The position numbers and the translations under genes are program-made. From Streptomyces sp. NBC_00461 (GTDB taxonomy: Bacteria > Actinomycetota > Actinomycetes > Streptomycetales > Streptomycetaceae): a stretch of DNA of 64,000 nucleotides. Location of the stretch: NCBI RefSeq assembly GCF_036013935.1, contig NZ_CP107902.1:3071001-3135000 (forward strand), read 5' to 3'. Under the pieces are notes generated by a model. The model was not told the DNA's origin. It was given only the letters and a program-made list of their open reading frames with translations, and ran no database searches. This document shows positions 7,733 to 17,138 of the stretch, piece by piece; positions within the stretch are counted from its first letter, which is position 1; each line of letters opens with the position of its first letter.

Positions 7733-8980
7733 CTACGGCCCGTGACCGCTCGTCTCCCCCAGCACCCCCCTCAACCTCTGCGCCCGCAGCACCAGTTCGA
7801 GTTCGAAGCGCCGGTCCGGGTCGTCGATCTCGTCGCCCCACAGCTCGCGGATCTGGCGCAGGCGGTAGCGGACCGTCTGGGGATGGACGCCGAGCCGGGC
7901 GGCCACCTCCGGCGCTCCGCCCCGCGTCTCCAGCCACGCCAGTAACGTTTCCGCAAGCCGGCGCCCGTGGGTCGGCCCGCAGTGGGCCAGGGGCGCCAGG
8001 CAGCGCAGGGCCAGGTCGTCGATCAGTTCCTCGGGCTGGAGGAGGACCAGGGCCTCGGTGTGTTCCGTGCAGTACAGGACGTCTCCGGTGGGCAGCAGCC
8101 GCCGTTCCATCAGGCGTACGGCCGCCTCGGCCCAGTGCAGCGACTTCGCCGCGTCGGCGAGCGGTACGGGCGGTCCGATCGCCCCGGACCAGCCGGTCAG
8201 CGCCCGGTGCAGTAACTCGGGGCGGCCGGCGGCGTCCGGCTCGGGGACGACCATGCGGGGCTGCTCGTACTCCATGTCGAGCAGCACGCCCTGTCCGACG
8301 GCGGGCGCGACCGCCTCCCGGGCCGGGCGGAGCAGGACGCCGACCGCCACCTTGCGCGGCAGCGGCCAGCCGACCCGGGCGGCCCGTTCGGTCAGGGCGT
8401 CGGCCGGGTCGCCCCGATGGTGTTCGGCGAGCAACAGTTCCACCAGGCGGCGCTGGAGGCGCAGCCGCTCGCCGGCCTGCCGGGCCGCCGCCTCGGCGTA
8501 GCCGCGCACCGACTGGTCGACCAGTCCGTCCAGATACTCGTAACCGGCGTCCACGAGCTCGTACATCGCGGGCGGCGGGATCTCCACCTGCTGGCCGATC
8601 TCGGCGAAACAGCGCCAGGCCAGGCGTACGCCCATGCGGTAGATGGCCTGGAGCGAGTCCAGGGAGCGGCCGTGCAGGCCCTCGCCTCGGCCGAACTCCT
8701 GGAAGACGCCCGGCGGGACCGTCGGCCGGCCCTCCGACTGTTCCAGGTGCTGGACGAAGACCTCGATGGCGCGGCGGATGCCGACCAGGGCCATGGGCTC
8801 GCCGGACTCGTCGAGGACGAGCGGCAGGTGCGGGTACTCGCGGCGGATCTCCCGCAGGATGTCCTCGGCGAGCGTCGGCGCCTCGGCCATCGCCAGGGCG
8901 GCGAACCGGCGGACCTGGAGGCGGGGGACGTCGTGCCAGGCCGAGCGGGTGGTGACGGCCGGCGAGTGGGCGGGCGTCAC
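7733..8980 (-). CDS. PucR-family (CdaR-like) helix-turn-helix regulator
   Basis: 415 residues. The C-terminal helix-turn-helix is typical of PucR proteins: EVAARLGVHPQTVRYRLRQI around residues 355-375, followed by LWGDEIDDPDRRFELELVL. The centre resembles a GGDEF-like regulatory fold and the N-terminus a RsbR-like sensor. Such regulators control purine, amino-acid or secondary-metabolite genes; the target here is unknown. The start is GTG at 8980, with GGGGAG at the right distance inside the end of the small membrane-protein gene upstream, with which it is co-transcribed. Confidence 0.8.
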   Translation of the reverse strand: MTPAHSPAVTTRSAWHDVPRLQVRRFAALAMAEAPTLAEDILREIRREYPHLPLVLDESGEPMALVGIRRAIEVFVQHLEQSEGRPTVPPGVFQEFGRGEGLHGRSLDSLQAIYRMGVRLAWRCFAEIGQQVEIPPPAMYELVDAGYEYLDGLVDQSVRGYAEAAARQAGERLRLQRRLVELLLAEHHRGDPADALTERAARVGWPLPRKVAVGVLLRPAREAVAPAVGQGVLLDMEYEQPRMVVPEPDAAGRPELLHRALTGWSGAIGPPVPLADAAKSLHWAEAAVRLMERRLLPTGDVLYCTEHTEALVLLQPEELIDDLALRCLAPLAHCGPTHGRRLAETLLAWLETRGGAPEVAARLGVHPQTVRYRLRQIRELWGDEIDDPDRRFELELVLRAQRLRGVLGETSGHGP

Positions 8981-8983
8981 CGG

Positions 8984-9136
8984 TCAACTCCCCTGTCCGG
9001 CTTGCTCGTACGTGATCAGTGGTGTGTTCGGCTGGTCGGGGGTCGCGTCGAGCAGCGCGACGACGCCGAGGGCGGCGCCCACGGCGAGGGCCGCGGCGGC
9101 CACGACGGTGAGCGTGGCGGCGAGCAGTCTGGACAT
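8984..9136 (-). CDS. Small single-span membrane protein, DUF2613-like
   Basis: 50 residues. Residues 3-31 are a continuous hydrophobic helix and the rest is a short polar tail, the layout of the actinobacterial DUF2613 family. The ATG at 9136 is preceded by AGAGAGG. Its stop is 3 bp before the PucR start, so the two form one transcript. Function unknown. Longer upstream in-frame versions are shadows. Confidence 0.65.
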   Translation of the reverse strand: MSRLLAATLTVVAAAALAVGAALGVVALLDATPDQPNTPLITYEQAGQGS

Positions 9137-9217
9137 CGCAGGGTCAGCCTCTCTGTCCGGAGGTCGTCCCCACCCCGGTGTCCCCACCCCTGCCCGTCGG
9201 CCCAGTCTCGACAAGCA

Positions 9218-9246
9218 TTGACACCCCGTCAAGAGGCGCCTACGGT
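9218..9246 (+). promoter_or_regulatory. Near-consensus vegetative promoter for the DUF3068 gene
   Basis: TTGACA (9218-9223), a 17-bp spacer and TACGGT (9241-9246). The -35 is part of an inverted repeat TTGAC/GTCAA (9218-9232). The leader that follows contains three tandem copies of CCGGAAGAC (9309-9335). Confidence 0.65.
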
Positions 9247-9308
9247 TCCCGGCCCATAGGCCCTGCTCGGGTCGCCCAGGACGTGCCGATTCTCGCGGCC
9301 GGCCCGAT

Positions 9309-9335
9309 CCGGAAGACCCGGAAGACCCGGAAGAC
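9309..9335 (+). repeat. Triple 9-bp tandem repeat in a 5' leader
   Basis: Three exact copies of CCGGAAGAC lie 50 bp before the start of the DUF3068 gene. They could be a binding array or simple slippage. Confidence 0.8.
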
Positions 9336-9384
9336 AGGGACAGAGCGGCCCGAACTCCGTCATCCCACCCCCTGGAGTGCCCGG

Positions 9385-10371
9385 ATGCGCCGTACAGCCT
9401 CACCTGTCTCCTTGATCCTGCTGGGATTCGGCACGTTTCTGCTGGTCCTGGCCCCGATGCTGGTCTGGTACGTCGAGCCGCGGGCCGCCGTGAACCCGAT
9501 CGACATCGACACGACCGCCGTGTACTCCGGCACCGGCAGCTACTTCGACACCGACGAGATCGAGACCGTGCACGACAAGCGGATCACGGTCACCCAGCAG
9601 GTGCGCGGCAACGTCGCAGACAGCGAGAAGAGCGGGCGGGCGGTGTGGGACGTGACGACGACGGTCGACACGGACAAGTCGCTGCCGGCCGCCGATCCGC
9701 ACGACGCGCTGGAGTTCTTCCTGAACCGGTGGGTGACCGACCGGCGCACCAACCAGCCGGTGCACTGCTGCAGGGAGAACCCGTACTTCGAGGGCGACGC
9801 GTATCTGAAGTTCCCCTTCGACGTGCACAAACGGTCGTACTCCTGGTGGGACAACTCGCTCGGCGACACGGTGGTGCTGCACTACGCGGGTACGAAGAAG
9901 GTCCAGGGGTACACGGGTTACCGGTTCACCGGCACCGTCGCGGCCACGAAGATCGGCACCCGGCTGGTACCCGGCACGATCGTCGGCCGGAAGAACGCAC
10001 CGCAGGTCCTGGCCGAGGAGTGGTACTCCAACCACGGCATCGAGCTGGTCGCCGACCAGCGCACCGGCCGGGTCCTCTACGCCCAGGTCGGCCCGCGCCG
10101 CACCCTGCGCGCGCCCGGCACGAAGAAGGACGCGGTGGTGCTGCTCGACAGCCGGAAACTGGGGTTCACCACCGCGACGCAGCAGGCGCAGGTGAAACTG
10201 GCGAAGAAAGAGAGCGGCCAACTGCGCATGGTGGGACAGACGTTGCCGATCGGCGCCGCTGTGGCCGGATTCGTTCTGGCGGTGGTGGGTGGGGTTTTGG
10301 TGCTACGAGGACGGAAACGCCCCGAAACACCTGATACGGGTGGAACATCCCAGGCTCACCTCATGAAGTGA
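9385..10371 (+). CDS. DUF3068 (porin PorA-like) membrane-anchored protein
   Basis: 328 residues. A hydrophobic segment at residues 8-32 (LILLGFGTFLLVLAP) and another near 285-310 (IGAAVAGFVLAVVGGVLVLRGRK) frame an extracellular beta-rich region of about 250 residues. This is the actinobacterial DUF3068 layout, sometimes labelled PorA-family. The start at 9385 is chosen from the CTGGAG ribosome site and because the signal-anchor begins there; an upstream extension is non-coding. It heads the glycan-type gene run but is separated from the glycosyltransferase by 194 bp, so it may be a separate transcript. No catalytic motif is seen. Confidence 0.7.
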   Translation: MRRTASPVSLILLGFGTFLLVLAPMLVWYVEPRAAVNPIDIDTTAVYSGTGSYFDTDEIETVHDKRITVTQQVRGNVADSEKSGRAVWDVTTTVDTDKSLPAADPHDALEFFLNRWVTDRRTNQPVHCCRENPYFEGDAYLKFPFDVHKRSYSWWDNSLGDTVVLHYAGTKKVQGYTGYRFTGTVAATKIGTRLVPGTIVGRKNAPQVLAEEWYSNHGIELVADQRTGRVLYAQVGPRRTLRAPGTKKDAVVLLDSRKLGFTTATQQAQVKLAKKESGQLRMVGQTLPIGAAVAGFVLAVVGGVLVLRGRKRPETPDTGGTSQAHLMK

Positions 10372-10565
10372 CATGACGTCAGTTCTAATAAAGCCGGAAA
10401 TTGTCATCCCGGTGAGTAGCCGTGGCGAACGGCTGGGCGAAAACTGTCCAACCCCACCCGAGCACAGCCCGTCCACACCCCCCGCCCACGAAGAGCTCAG
10501 TCCCCCCACAGCAAGTCCAGAAAGACACCACTGAGTTCCGCACCCTGAGACGAGTTGGAGCACCC

Positions 10566-11717
10566 ATGCCCCAGCACGTGCCTTCCCAGCTGCGCGCCGC
10601 ACACTCCTGGGCGCCGCAGCACCCTCCGGCGCTCCCCCCACAACCGCGCCGAATCGTTTTCCTCGCCCACCGGGATCTGGACAATCCGGCGGCCGGCGGC
10701 TCCGAGCTGCTGGTCGACCGGCTCGCCGAGGGGCTGACCGAACTCGGCCACCAGGTCACCCTGATCTGCGGCGGACCGGCGGCCTTCCGGGACTACCGGG
10801 TCGTGTCGGCCGGCGGTGAGTTCGGCCACTACCTGCGCGCCCGCTCCGCCTTCGCCCGGCAGGTCGGCGAGACCGATCTGCTGGTCGAGGTCTGCAACGG
10901 CATGCCCTACCTCGCGCCCCTCTGGCACCACGGCCCCACCCTGTGCCTGGTCAACCATGTCCACTCCGACCTGTGGAAGATGCGGTTCGGCGGGCCCCTC
11001 GCACCGGCCGCGCGCGTCGGCCGAAGACTCGAACAGTGGGCGCTGACCGGTGCCCAGCACCGGAGTCTGCTGGTCGCCGTCTCCCCCTCGACGGCGCACG
11101 CCCTGCACGCGATCGGTGTCGAACGTGACCGGATCCGCGTCGTGCACAACGGAGTGGAGGAGCCCGGGCCGCGCGCCGAGCGATCGGCCGATCCGCTGTT
11201 CGTGGCGGTGGGCCGGCTCGTCGAGTACAAGCGGATCGATCTGCTGCTGAGACTCTGGGAGCGGGTGCGGCCGGTCACCGGCGGCCGGCTGGTGATCGTC
11301 GGCGACGGACCCGAACGGGGTCGCCTGGAGCGGATCGCCGGCCCCGGCGTCGAGTTCGCGGGCCATGTCTCCGAGGCCGAGAAGCACCGGCTGCTGTGCG
11401 CGGCCTGGCTGCTGCTGCATCCGTCCGCCGTGGAGGGATGGGGGCTGGTCGTCACCGAGGCCGCCACCCGTGCGACGCCGACGGTTGCCTTTGATGTGCC
11501 GGGGCTGCGGGACTCCGTTGTCGACGGGGAGACGGGTGTGCTCGCGCGCGGGGAGTCCTCGTTCGCGGCGGCCTGGTGCGCCTTGGCCCTGTCCGGGCGG
11601 CGGCGGGAGGCGATGGGCAAGGCTGCTCGGGATCGGGCGGCTCGGTATCGGTGGCATCGGACGGTCAGACAGTTTCGGGCGGTTGCCGCGGAGGCGGTGA
11701 GGGGCTGGGGGACGTGA
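10566..11717 (+). CDS. Glycosyltransferase family 4
   Basis: 383 residues with a GT-B layout: an N-terminal Rossmann domain with PAAGGSELLVDRLAEGL, and a C-terminal nucleotide-sugar domain with AVGRLVEYKRIDLLL and the retaining E-x7-E signature in HPSAVEGWGLVVTEAATR. It transfers a sugar from a nucleotide donor on the cytoplasmic face. The ATG at 10566 has TTGGAG upstream. The stop overlaps the GTG of the next methyltransferase, so it begins the coupled part of the run that includes the AftD-like enzyme. Confidence 0.85.
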   Translation: MPQHVPSQLRAAHSWAPQHPPALPPQPRRIVFLAHRDLDNPAAGGSELLVDRLAEGLTELGHQVTLICGGPAAFRDYRVVSAGGEFGHYLRARSAFARQVGETDLLVEVCNGMPYLAPLWHHGPTLCLVNHVHSDLWKMRFGGPLAPAARVGRRLEQWALTGAQHRSLLVAVSPSTAHALHAIGVERDRIRVVHNGVEEPGPRAERSADPLFVAVGRLVEYKRIDLLLRLWERVRPVTGGRLVIVGDGPERGRLERIAGPGVEFAGHVSEAEKHRLLCAAWLLLHPSAVEGWGLVVTEAATRATPTVAFDVPGLRDSVVDGETGVLARGESSFAAAWCALALSGRRREAMGKAARDRAARYRWHRTVRQFRAVAAEAVRGWGT

Positions 11718-12544
11718 CTCGGCTGTCGGTTCGTCGTGGCTGGTCGCGCTCACGCGGCGGCAGCCGCAAATTGAACACAGCCCCGCGCCCCTGGAGGGGC
11801 GCTCCAGCCCAGCGGAGTTTCAAGGATCCCTCCTTTCAGCGGTCCCTTGCCCTCTTCCGCGCCTTTCTGCATGAGCAGGATGATCCGGAGAGCTGCTACG
11901 AACTGCTCGCCCGTGATGCGGTCGACCAGGTCGAGCGCTACGACGGGCCCGTCGCCGGACGCACCGTCGTCGACGTCGGCGGAGGCAGCGGGTACTTCAC
12001 CGAGGAGTTTCGGCGGCGGGGTGCGCTTGCCTATCTCTTCGAGCCGGACATACAGGAGTTGGGGGAGACGCCGCCCGAGTCGGCCGTGATCGCGGACGGG
12101 TATCTGCTGCCCCTGTCGGATGGGGTCGCGGATGTGACCTTCTCGTCCAACGTCCTTGAGCACGTGGCCGACCCGCAGACGTTTCTCAGTGAACTCGCCC
12201 GCGTCACCCGGCCCGGTGGGCTCATCTACGTCTCGTTCACCAACTGGCTGTCGCCCTGGGGCGGTCACGAGTGGGCGCCCTGGCACTACTTCGGCGCCGA
12301 GCGGGCCCGCGCCCGCTACCGGCGCCGTACCGGAAAGCCCGCCAAGCACACCCTCGGCGAGAACCTCTTCGCCGTGCACATCGGCACCACGCTGCGGCAG
12401 GTGCGCGCCCGCGACGACGTCTCGGTCGTCTCGGCGCGCTCCCGCTACTGGCCGTTCCTCGCCGAGGCCGTCGTGAAGGCCCCCGGCGTAAGGGAGTTGG
12501 CCACCTGGAACCTTCTCCTCATCCTCCGGCGGTGTCCCCCATGA
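11714..12544 (+). CDS. Class I SAM-dependent methyltransferase
   Basis: 276 residues. The SAM-binding loop is VVDVGGGSGYFTEEF, followed by an acidic residue at FEPDI and the motif-III-like TRPGGLIYVSFTNW. The GTG at 11714 overlaps the glycosyltransferase stop; longer versions run inside that gene. Its own stop overlaps the ATG of the AftD-like gene. Position suggests methylation of a glycan or of its lipid-linked precursor, but the acceptor is unknown. Confidence 0.78.
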   Translation: MTRLSVRRGWSRSRGGSRKLNTAPRPWRGAPAQRSFKDPSFQRSLALFRAFLHEQDDPESCYELLARDAVDQVERYDGPVAGRTVVDVGGGSGYFTEEFRRRGALAYLFEPDIQELGETPPESAVIADGYLLPLSDGVADVTFSSNVLEHVADPQTFLSELARVTRPGGLIYVSFTNWLSPWGGHEWAPWHYFGAERARARYRRRTGKPAKHTLGENLFAVHIGTTLRQVRARDDVSVVSARSRYWPFLAEAVVKAPGVRELATWNLLLILRRCPP

Positions 12545-15500
12545 CGACCACGGTCCAGGCTCCTCCTCCGGCAGCCGTCCCCACCACCGCGGCCACCTCG
12601 GGTCCCCCGGAGGGCCCGCGGTCGCGGCGCTGGCTGGTGGGGTTCTGGGCCGTGGTGTTCGTGCTGTTCGTGGTGGTGCACCCGGGGCGGCAGACCTTCG
12701 ACACCAAGCTGGGTGTGACGGTCGACCCTGGCTCGTTCTTCTCCGGTCTGGGGCAGCTGTGGCACGACCAGGGATCCTTCGGCGGGATCCAGGACCAGTA
12801 CGCCGGCTACCTGTGGCCGATGCTGCCGTTCTACTGGCTGGCCCATGCCGTGCGGCTGCCCGTGTGGCTGGCGGAGCGGCTGTGGCTGTCGCTGATCGTG
12901 TCCGTCGCCTTCTGGGGTGCGCTGCGGCTGGCCGAGCGGCTGCGGGTGGGCAGCGGGGGTTCCCGGCTGCTCGCGGGCGTCGCGTACGCGCTGTGGCCGG
13001 TGTTCACGATCGTCGTCGGGTCGACCTCGGCCGCCGTGCTGCCCGGTGCCTTTCTGCCCTGGGTGCTGCTGCCGCTGACCAGTGAGCGCTACGGCGCGCG
13101 GGTGGCGGCTCTGCGCTCGGCGCTGCTCGTGCCGTTCATGGGAGGTGTGAACGGCGCCTCCACGCTGGCCTCGCTGCTGCCGGTCGGGCTGTACCTCCTG
13201 TCCCGGCCGCCCGGGCCACGTCAGCGCAAGCTGATCGCCTGGTGGGCACCGGGGGTCGTCGTGGCGACGGCCTGGTGGTGGATCCCGCTGCTGATGCTCG
13301 GCGTCTACGGCGAGAACTTCCTTCCGTACGTGGAGACTTCGCAGACCTCGACGGCCACCATGTCGGCGACGGAGGCGCTGCGCGGGGCCGGCAACTGGGT
13401 CGCCTATCTGCACTTCGGCCAGGCGTGGCTGCCGGCGGGCTGGACCGTCGCCGCTTCGGTGATCGCCATCGTCTGCTCGGCGCTCGCGGCCGGGCTGGGC
13501 CTCGCGGGGCTGGCGAGACGGGACATGCCGGAGCGGCGGTGGCTGGTGCTGACCGTGATCTGCACCGGCCTGGTGCTGCTCGCGGGATACGGCGGCGCGT
13601 TCGGCGCGCCCTTCCACGGGGTCGTGCAGGACTGGCTGAACGGCGCGCTGGTCCCCTTCCGCAACATCTACAAGTTCCAGACCGGACTGGCTCTGGCGCT
13701 GGTCCTCGGGCTCGCCCATGTGGTGGGCGTGGCGGCGCAGGGGCGCGGGGCCCGGCCGGTGCGCGGCCGCCGGTTCGCCCCCCTGGTCGCGGCGGCCCTG
13801 ATCCTTCCGGGCCTCATGTGGCCGTACCTCAACGGCTCGATCCTCAACCCTGGTTCCTTCCAGGAACTGCCCACGTACTGGAGGACCACGGCGAGCTGGC
13901 TTGCGAAGTACTCCCCCGACTCCCGCGCCCTCGTCGCCCCGGCCACCTCGCACGGCCTCTACACCTGGGGCTCCCCCATCGACCAGCCCCTCGACGTCCT
14001 CGCCAGGTCCCGCTGGGCGCAACGGGATTACGTCCCCTTCGGCACCCCGGGCAACCGGCGCGCGATGGACGCGGTCGAGGACGCCCTGGCCTCCGGCAGT
14101 GACGTCCCGGGCCTCGCCGACTATCTGAGCCGGGCCGGCCTCTACTACGTCGTCGTACGCAATGACCTGGACCCCGACCAGATCGGCTCGGTGCCGACCA
14201 CGACGGTGAAGCGGACCCTGGAACAGTCGGGGTATGTCCGGGTGACGGGCTTCGGGCCGGTCATGACCGGCGGCACGATCGCCCATGACGCGCCGCTCCA
14301 GGTGGAAGGGCTGTACCCGCGGCAGCGGGCGGTGGAGATCTACGAGCCCGCGGGCAAGGGCGTGCCGAGGCCGGGGCAGGCCCATCTGCTGCCGGTCGCC
14401 GACACCGCCGTGGTCTCCGGCGGCCCCGAGGCGCTGCTCCCGACGGCGTCCGAGCTGCGCGGCCGGGCGAGTGTGCTGACCGGTGACAACCACCCCGGGC
14501 TCGGCTCCCCGTCCCTCCAGGTGGTCGGCGACGGGCTGCGCCGCGCGGACACCCGGTTCGGCCTGGTCGACGCCAACACGTCGTACACATACACGAGTTC
14601 GGAGCGGAACTCGCCGGACGCCGTGCAGGACCCGGGCCGGAGGCCGCACCAGATCCTGCCCACCAAGGGCCTCGGCCACCAGACGGTGGCCCAGCTGCGC
14701 GGCGCCCGCTCGGTGACCGCCTCCTCCAGCGGCAACTGGCTCTTCCACCTCCCCCAGTACGACCCGGTGAACGCCTTCGACGGCAATCCGGAGACCGCCT
14801 GGACGGAGGGCGCGCCGGACTCGGCGGACGGGCAGTGGCTGCGGATCGGCTTCACGGACACCTACGACATGCCGTCGTCGTTCGAGGTGACGCCGCTGCC
14901 GCAGCAGAGCGTGCGGTCGGCGGCGACGAAGGTGCGGGTGGAGACCGAGAAAGGGTCGAGGACCAGTTTCCTGCGGCCGAACGGCCAGACGCAGAGCGTC
15001 AAGGCACCGGCGGGCTCGACGAGTTGGATGAAGCTGACCATCGTCGACTCGGTGTCCCGTCGCTCGGGCCTCACCGGCGCGGGCTTCTCCGAGGTCCGCC
15101 TGCCGCACGTCCAGGTGACCCGGCTCCTGCGGCTGCCGACCGACGCGGACGGCTCGGACGCCGCCGCCACGATGATCTCCCTGCACCGCACCCCCGACCC
15201 CACCGGCCTCTCCGCCACCGGCACCGAGGCGGGCCTGCACCGGCGCTTCTCCACGGCCGCGGCGGGGACGTACGAGGTGAAGGCGAGCGCGGTGCCGGTG
15301 GCCGGTGAGGCGCTCGACAGGCTGCTGTACGAGGTCGCGCCCGACCAGCGCAACCGCATCGTGGCGACCGCCGACTCGACGGCGCCCCTCGGTGCGGGAC
15401 TGTCCGCGCGCAACCTCACCGACGGCGACCTGACGACGGCGTGGATCGCGGGCGACCGGCCGACGATCCATCTGCGCTGGAACGGCAAACTGCCGGTCGG

Positions 15501-16992
15501 GGAAGTGGTGTTGGCACCGGCCGGCGGCCTGTCGAGCCGTCCGGACCAGGTGGACATCAGCTCGCCGGACGGCTCGACGACCGCCGGCGTCGACGAGAAC
15601 GGCGTGGTCCGCTTCGACCCGATCACCACGGACGGTCTGGACATCACGATCACGCGGACGGCGCCGCTGACCCTGCACAACCCGGTCGCCGACGAGGACC
15701 TGCAGCTGCCCGTGGGCCTGACCGAGGCGTACATCCCGGCACTGGACCAGTACCGCACGCCGCAGCCGAGGAGCTCCCGCACGTTCTCGCTGCCGTGCGG
15801 GCGGGGGCCGGACGTGGCCGTGGACGGCGAGCTGTACCGGACGAGCGTGCGGGGGACGGTACAGGACCTGCGGGAACGCCGGCCGGTCGCCGTCACGCTC
15901 TGCCAACGAGGGCGCGCCGACAACGCGTTGGAGCTGACGGCGGGCGCGCACCGGGTCGAGGCCGGGGACGCCGGGCCTCTCCCGCTGACGGACGTCACCC
16001 TCACCCACGGCACGGTCACCGAGCCCACGGCGGTGGAACGCCGGTTGACGATACGGGACTGGCTGGGCGACCGCCGGGAGGTGACCGTCGGCTCCGGGGC
16101 GGCCATGTACCTGACGACGTACGAGAACTACAACGACGGCTGGAAGGCCACCCTGGGCGGCAAGGAGCTGACGTCGGTCCGCCTCGACGGCTGGCAGCAG
16201 GGCTGGCGGATCCCGGCCGGGGTTGGCGGCACGGTCAAGCTGTCGTACGAGCCCGCGACGACCTACGAGGGCGGGCTGATCGGCTCGGCTGTGGGGCTCG
16301 CGGTCCTGGTGGGCCTGGTCGTGTGGCGGCGGCGCGCACCGAACCCCGACCCGCCGCAGCCGGCTGCGCCGCTGCCGGGGCTGTGGCTCGGCACGGTGGT
16401 GCTGACCGCGGTGGGCATCGCGATCGCCGGGTGGTTCGCCCTGCTGGTGCCCGCGCTGGCCCTGCTGGCGTACCGACGGCACGCACCGCTCGTACCGATC
16501 GCGTTCGTGGCCCTCGCGGGGGCCGGGATCGCGGCGGCGACGGGGGCCGGTGAGCCGGTGGGCGCGGGGCACGGCTCGTTCGGGCACGCGGCCCAACTGC
16601 TGGCGTTGATCGGGCTGTTCGCGGGTCTGGTGAGCGTGCGGGAGCCGGACGAGGGGCCGGGGGCCACGGCAGTGCTGCCTCCGGTGCCGGCCACCGGCGC
16701 ACCGTCCGGCTCCGAGGCACCCACACGGTCGTTGCCGCGCCGGCTGCGCGGCGCGAGGGGGCCGCAGCCCCGGAGCGAAGAGGTTCACGGGGCCGAGAGC
16801 AAGCCCTCCACCCCGCGCCCCGACACCGGACCGACCCTCTCGGCCCGCGGCCCCGGTGGACCGGATCCCGACCCACCCACCACCCGCATCACCTCCCGCA
16901 CACCGAAGCCCCCGCCCGCACCGCCCGAGCAGACACCGGCCGAGCAGACACCGGCTCCGAACACCGACAGCGGAAGGGGCGATTCCAAGTGA
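12541..16992 (+). CDS. AftD-like alpha-(1->3)-arabinofuranosyltransferase (GT-C)
   Basis: 1483 residues. The first third is polytopic, with the AftD block TFDTKLGVTVDPGSFF (residues 50-75) and a FRNIYKFQ segment around 375-385. The middle contains two discoidin-like carbohydrate-binding regions (about 720-880 and 950-1050, with DGNPETAWTEG and DGDLTTAWIAG). Membrane helices return at about 1240-1360, then a Pro/Thr-rich tail. Mycobacterial AftD adds alpha-1,3-arabinofuranose from decaprenyl-phosphate donors at the outer face. Streptomyces have no mycolyl-arabinogalactan, so the acceptor must be another wall or surface glycan. Coupled to neighbours by ATGA (12541) and GTGA (16989). Confidence 0.85.
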   Translation: MTTTVQAPPPAAVPTTAATSGPPEGPRSRRWLVGFWAVVFVLFVVVHPGRQTFDTKLGVTVDPGSFFSGLGQLWHDQGSFGGIQDQYAGYLWPMLPFYWLAHAVRLPVWLAERLWLSLIVSVAFWGALRLAERLRVGSGGSRLLAGVAYALWPVFTIVVGSTSAAVLPGAFLPWVLLPLTSERYGARVAALRSALLVPFMGGVNGASTLASLLPVGLYLLSRPPGPRQRKLIAWWAPGVVVATAWWWIPLLMLGVYGENFLPYVETSQTSTATMSATEALRGAGNWVAYLHFGQAWLPAGWTVAASVIAIVCSALAAGLGLAGLARRDMPERRWLVLTVICTGLVLLAGYGGAFGAPFHGVVQDWLNGALVPFRNIYKFQTGLALALVLGLAHVVGVAAQGRGARPVRGRRFAPLVAAALILPGLMWPYLNGSILNPGSFQELPTYWRTTASWLAKYSPDSRALVAPATSHGLYTWGSPIDQPLDVLARSRWAQRDYVPFGTPGNRRAMDAVEDALASGSDVPGLADYLSRAGLYYVVVRNDLDPDQIGSVPTTTVKRTLEQSGYVRVTGFGPVMTGGTIAHDAPLQVEGLYPRQRAVEIYEPAGKGVPRPGQAHLLPVADTAVVSGGPEALLPTASELRGRASVLTGDNHPGLGSPSLQVVGDGLRRADTRFGLVDANTSYTYTSSERNSPDAVQDPGRRPHQILPTKGLGHQTVAQLRGARSVTASSSGNWLFHLPQYDPVNAFDGNPETAWTEGAPDSADGQWLRIGFTDTYDMPSSFEVTPLPQQSVRSAATKVRVETEKGSRTSFLRPNGQTQSVKAPAGSTSWMKLTIVDSVSRRSGLTGAGFSEVRLPHVQVTRLLRLPTDADGSDAAATMISLHRTPDPTGLSATGTEAGLHRRFSTAAAGTYEVKASAVPVAGEALDRLLYEVAPDQRNRIVATADSTAPLGAGLSARNLTDGDLTTAWIAGDRPTIHLRWNGKLPVGEVVLAPAGGLSSRPDQVDISSPDGSTTAGVDENGVVRFDPITTDGLDITITRTAPLTLHNPVADEDLQLPVGLTEAYIPALDQYRTPQPRSSRTFSLPCGRGPDVAVDGELYRTSVRGTVQDLRERRPVAVTLCQRGRADNALELTAGAHRVEAGDAGPLPLTDVTLTHGTVTEPTAVERRLTIRDWLGDRREVTVGSGAAMYLTTYENYNDGWKATLGGKELTSVRLDGWQQGWRIPAGVGGTVKLSYEPATTYEGGLIGSAVGLAVLVGLVVWRRRAPNPDPPQPAAPLPGLWLGTVVLTAVGIAIAGWFALLVPALALLAYRRHAPLVPIAFVALAGAGIAAATGAGEPVGAGHGSFGHAAQLLALIGLFAGLVSVREPDEGPGATAVLPPVPATGAPSGSEAPTRSLPRRLRGARGPQPRSEEVHGAESKPSTPRPDTGPTLSARGPGGPDPDPPTTRITSRTPKPPPAPPEQTPAEQTPAPNTDSGRGDSK

Positions 16993-17138
16993 CCGCACCG
17001 GACCACCGTGCACGCGCCGAAAGCCCCGCGCGCCCACCGGGCCACACCCCCTTCCACGCCGCCCCGACGCTCCGATCGGCACCGCTCCAGGACACACAGA
17101 GCCCGACCACCACCATGGGGAGGGGCGACCCCGAATGA
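16989..17138 (+). CDS. Possible 49-residue linker ORF between AftD-like and condensation genes
   Basis: A GTG at 16989 overlaps the AftD-like stop (GTGA) and the ORF ends in a TGA at 17136 that overlaps the ATG of the next gene (ATGA). The 49 residues are Pro-, Ala- and Thr-rich and resemble no family I know. The sequence around its start (16973-16997) is repeated around its stop (17119-17143) with 20 of 25 bases identical, including a GGGG ribosome site. It is either a real small protein or a coupling device that keeps ribosomes moving to the next gene. Confidence 0.4.
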   Translation: MTAPDHRARAESPARPPGHTPFHAAPTLRSAPLQDTQSPTTTMGRGDPE

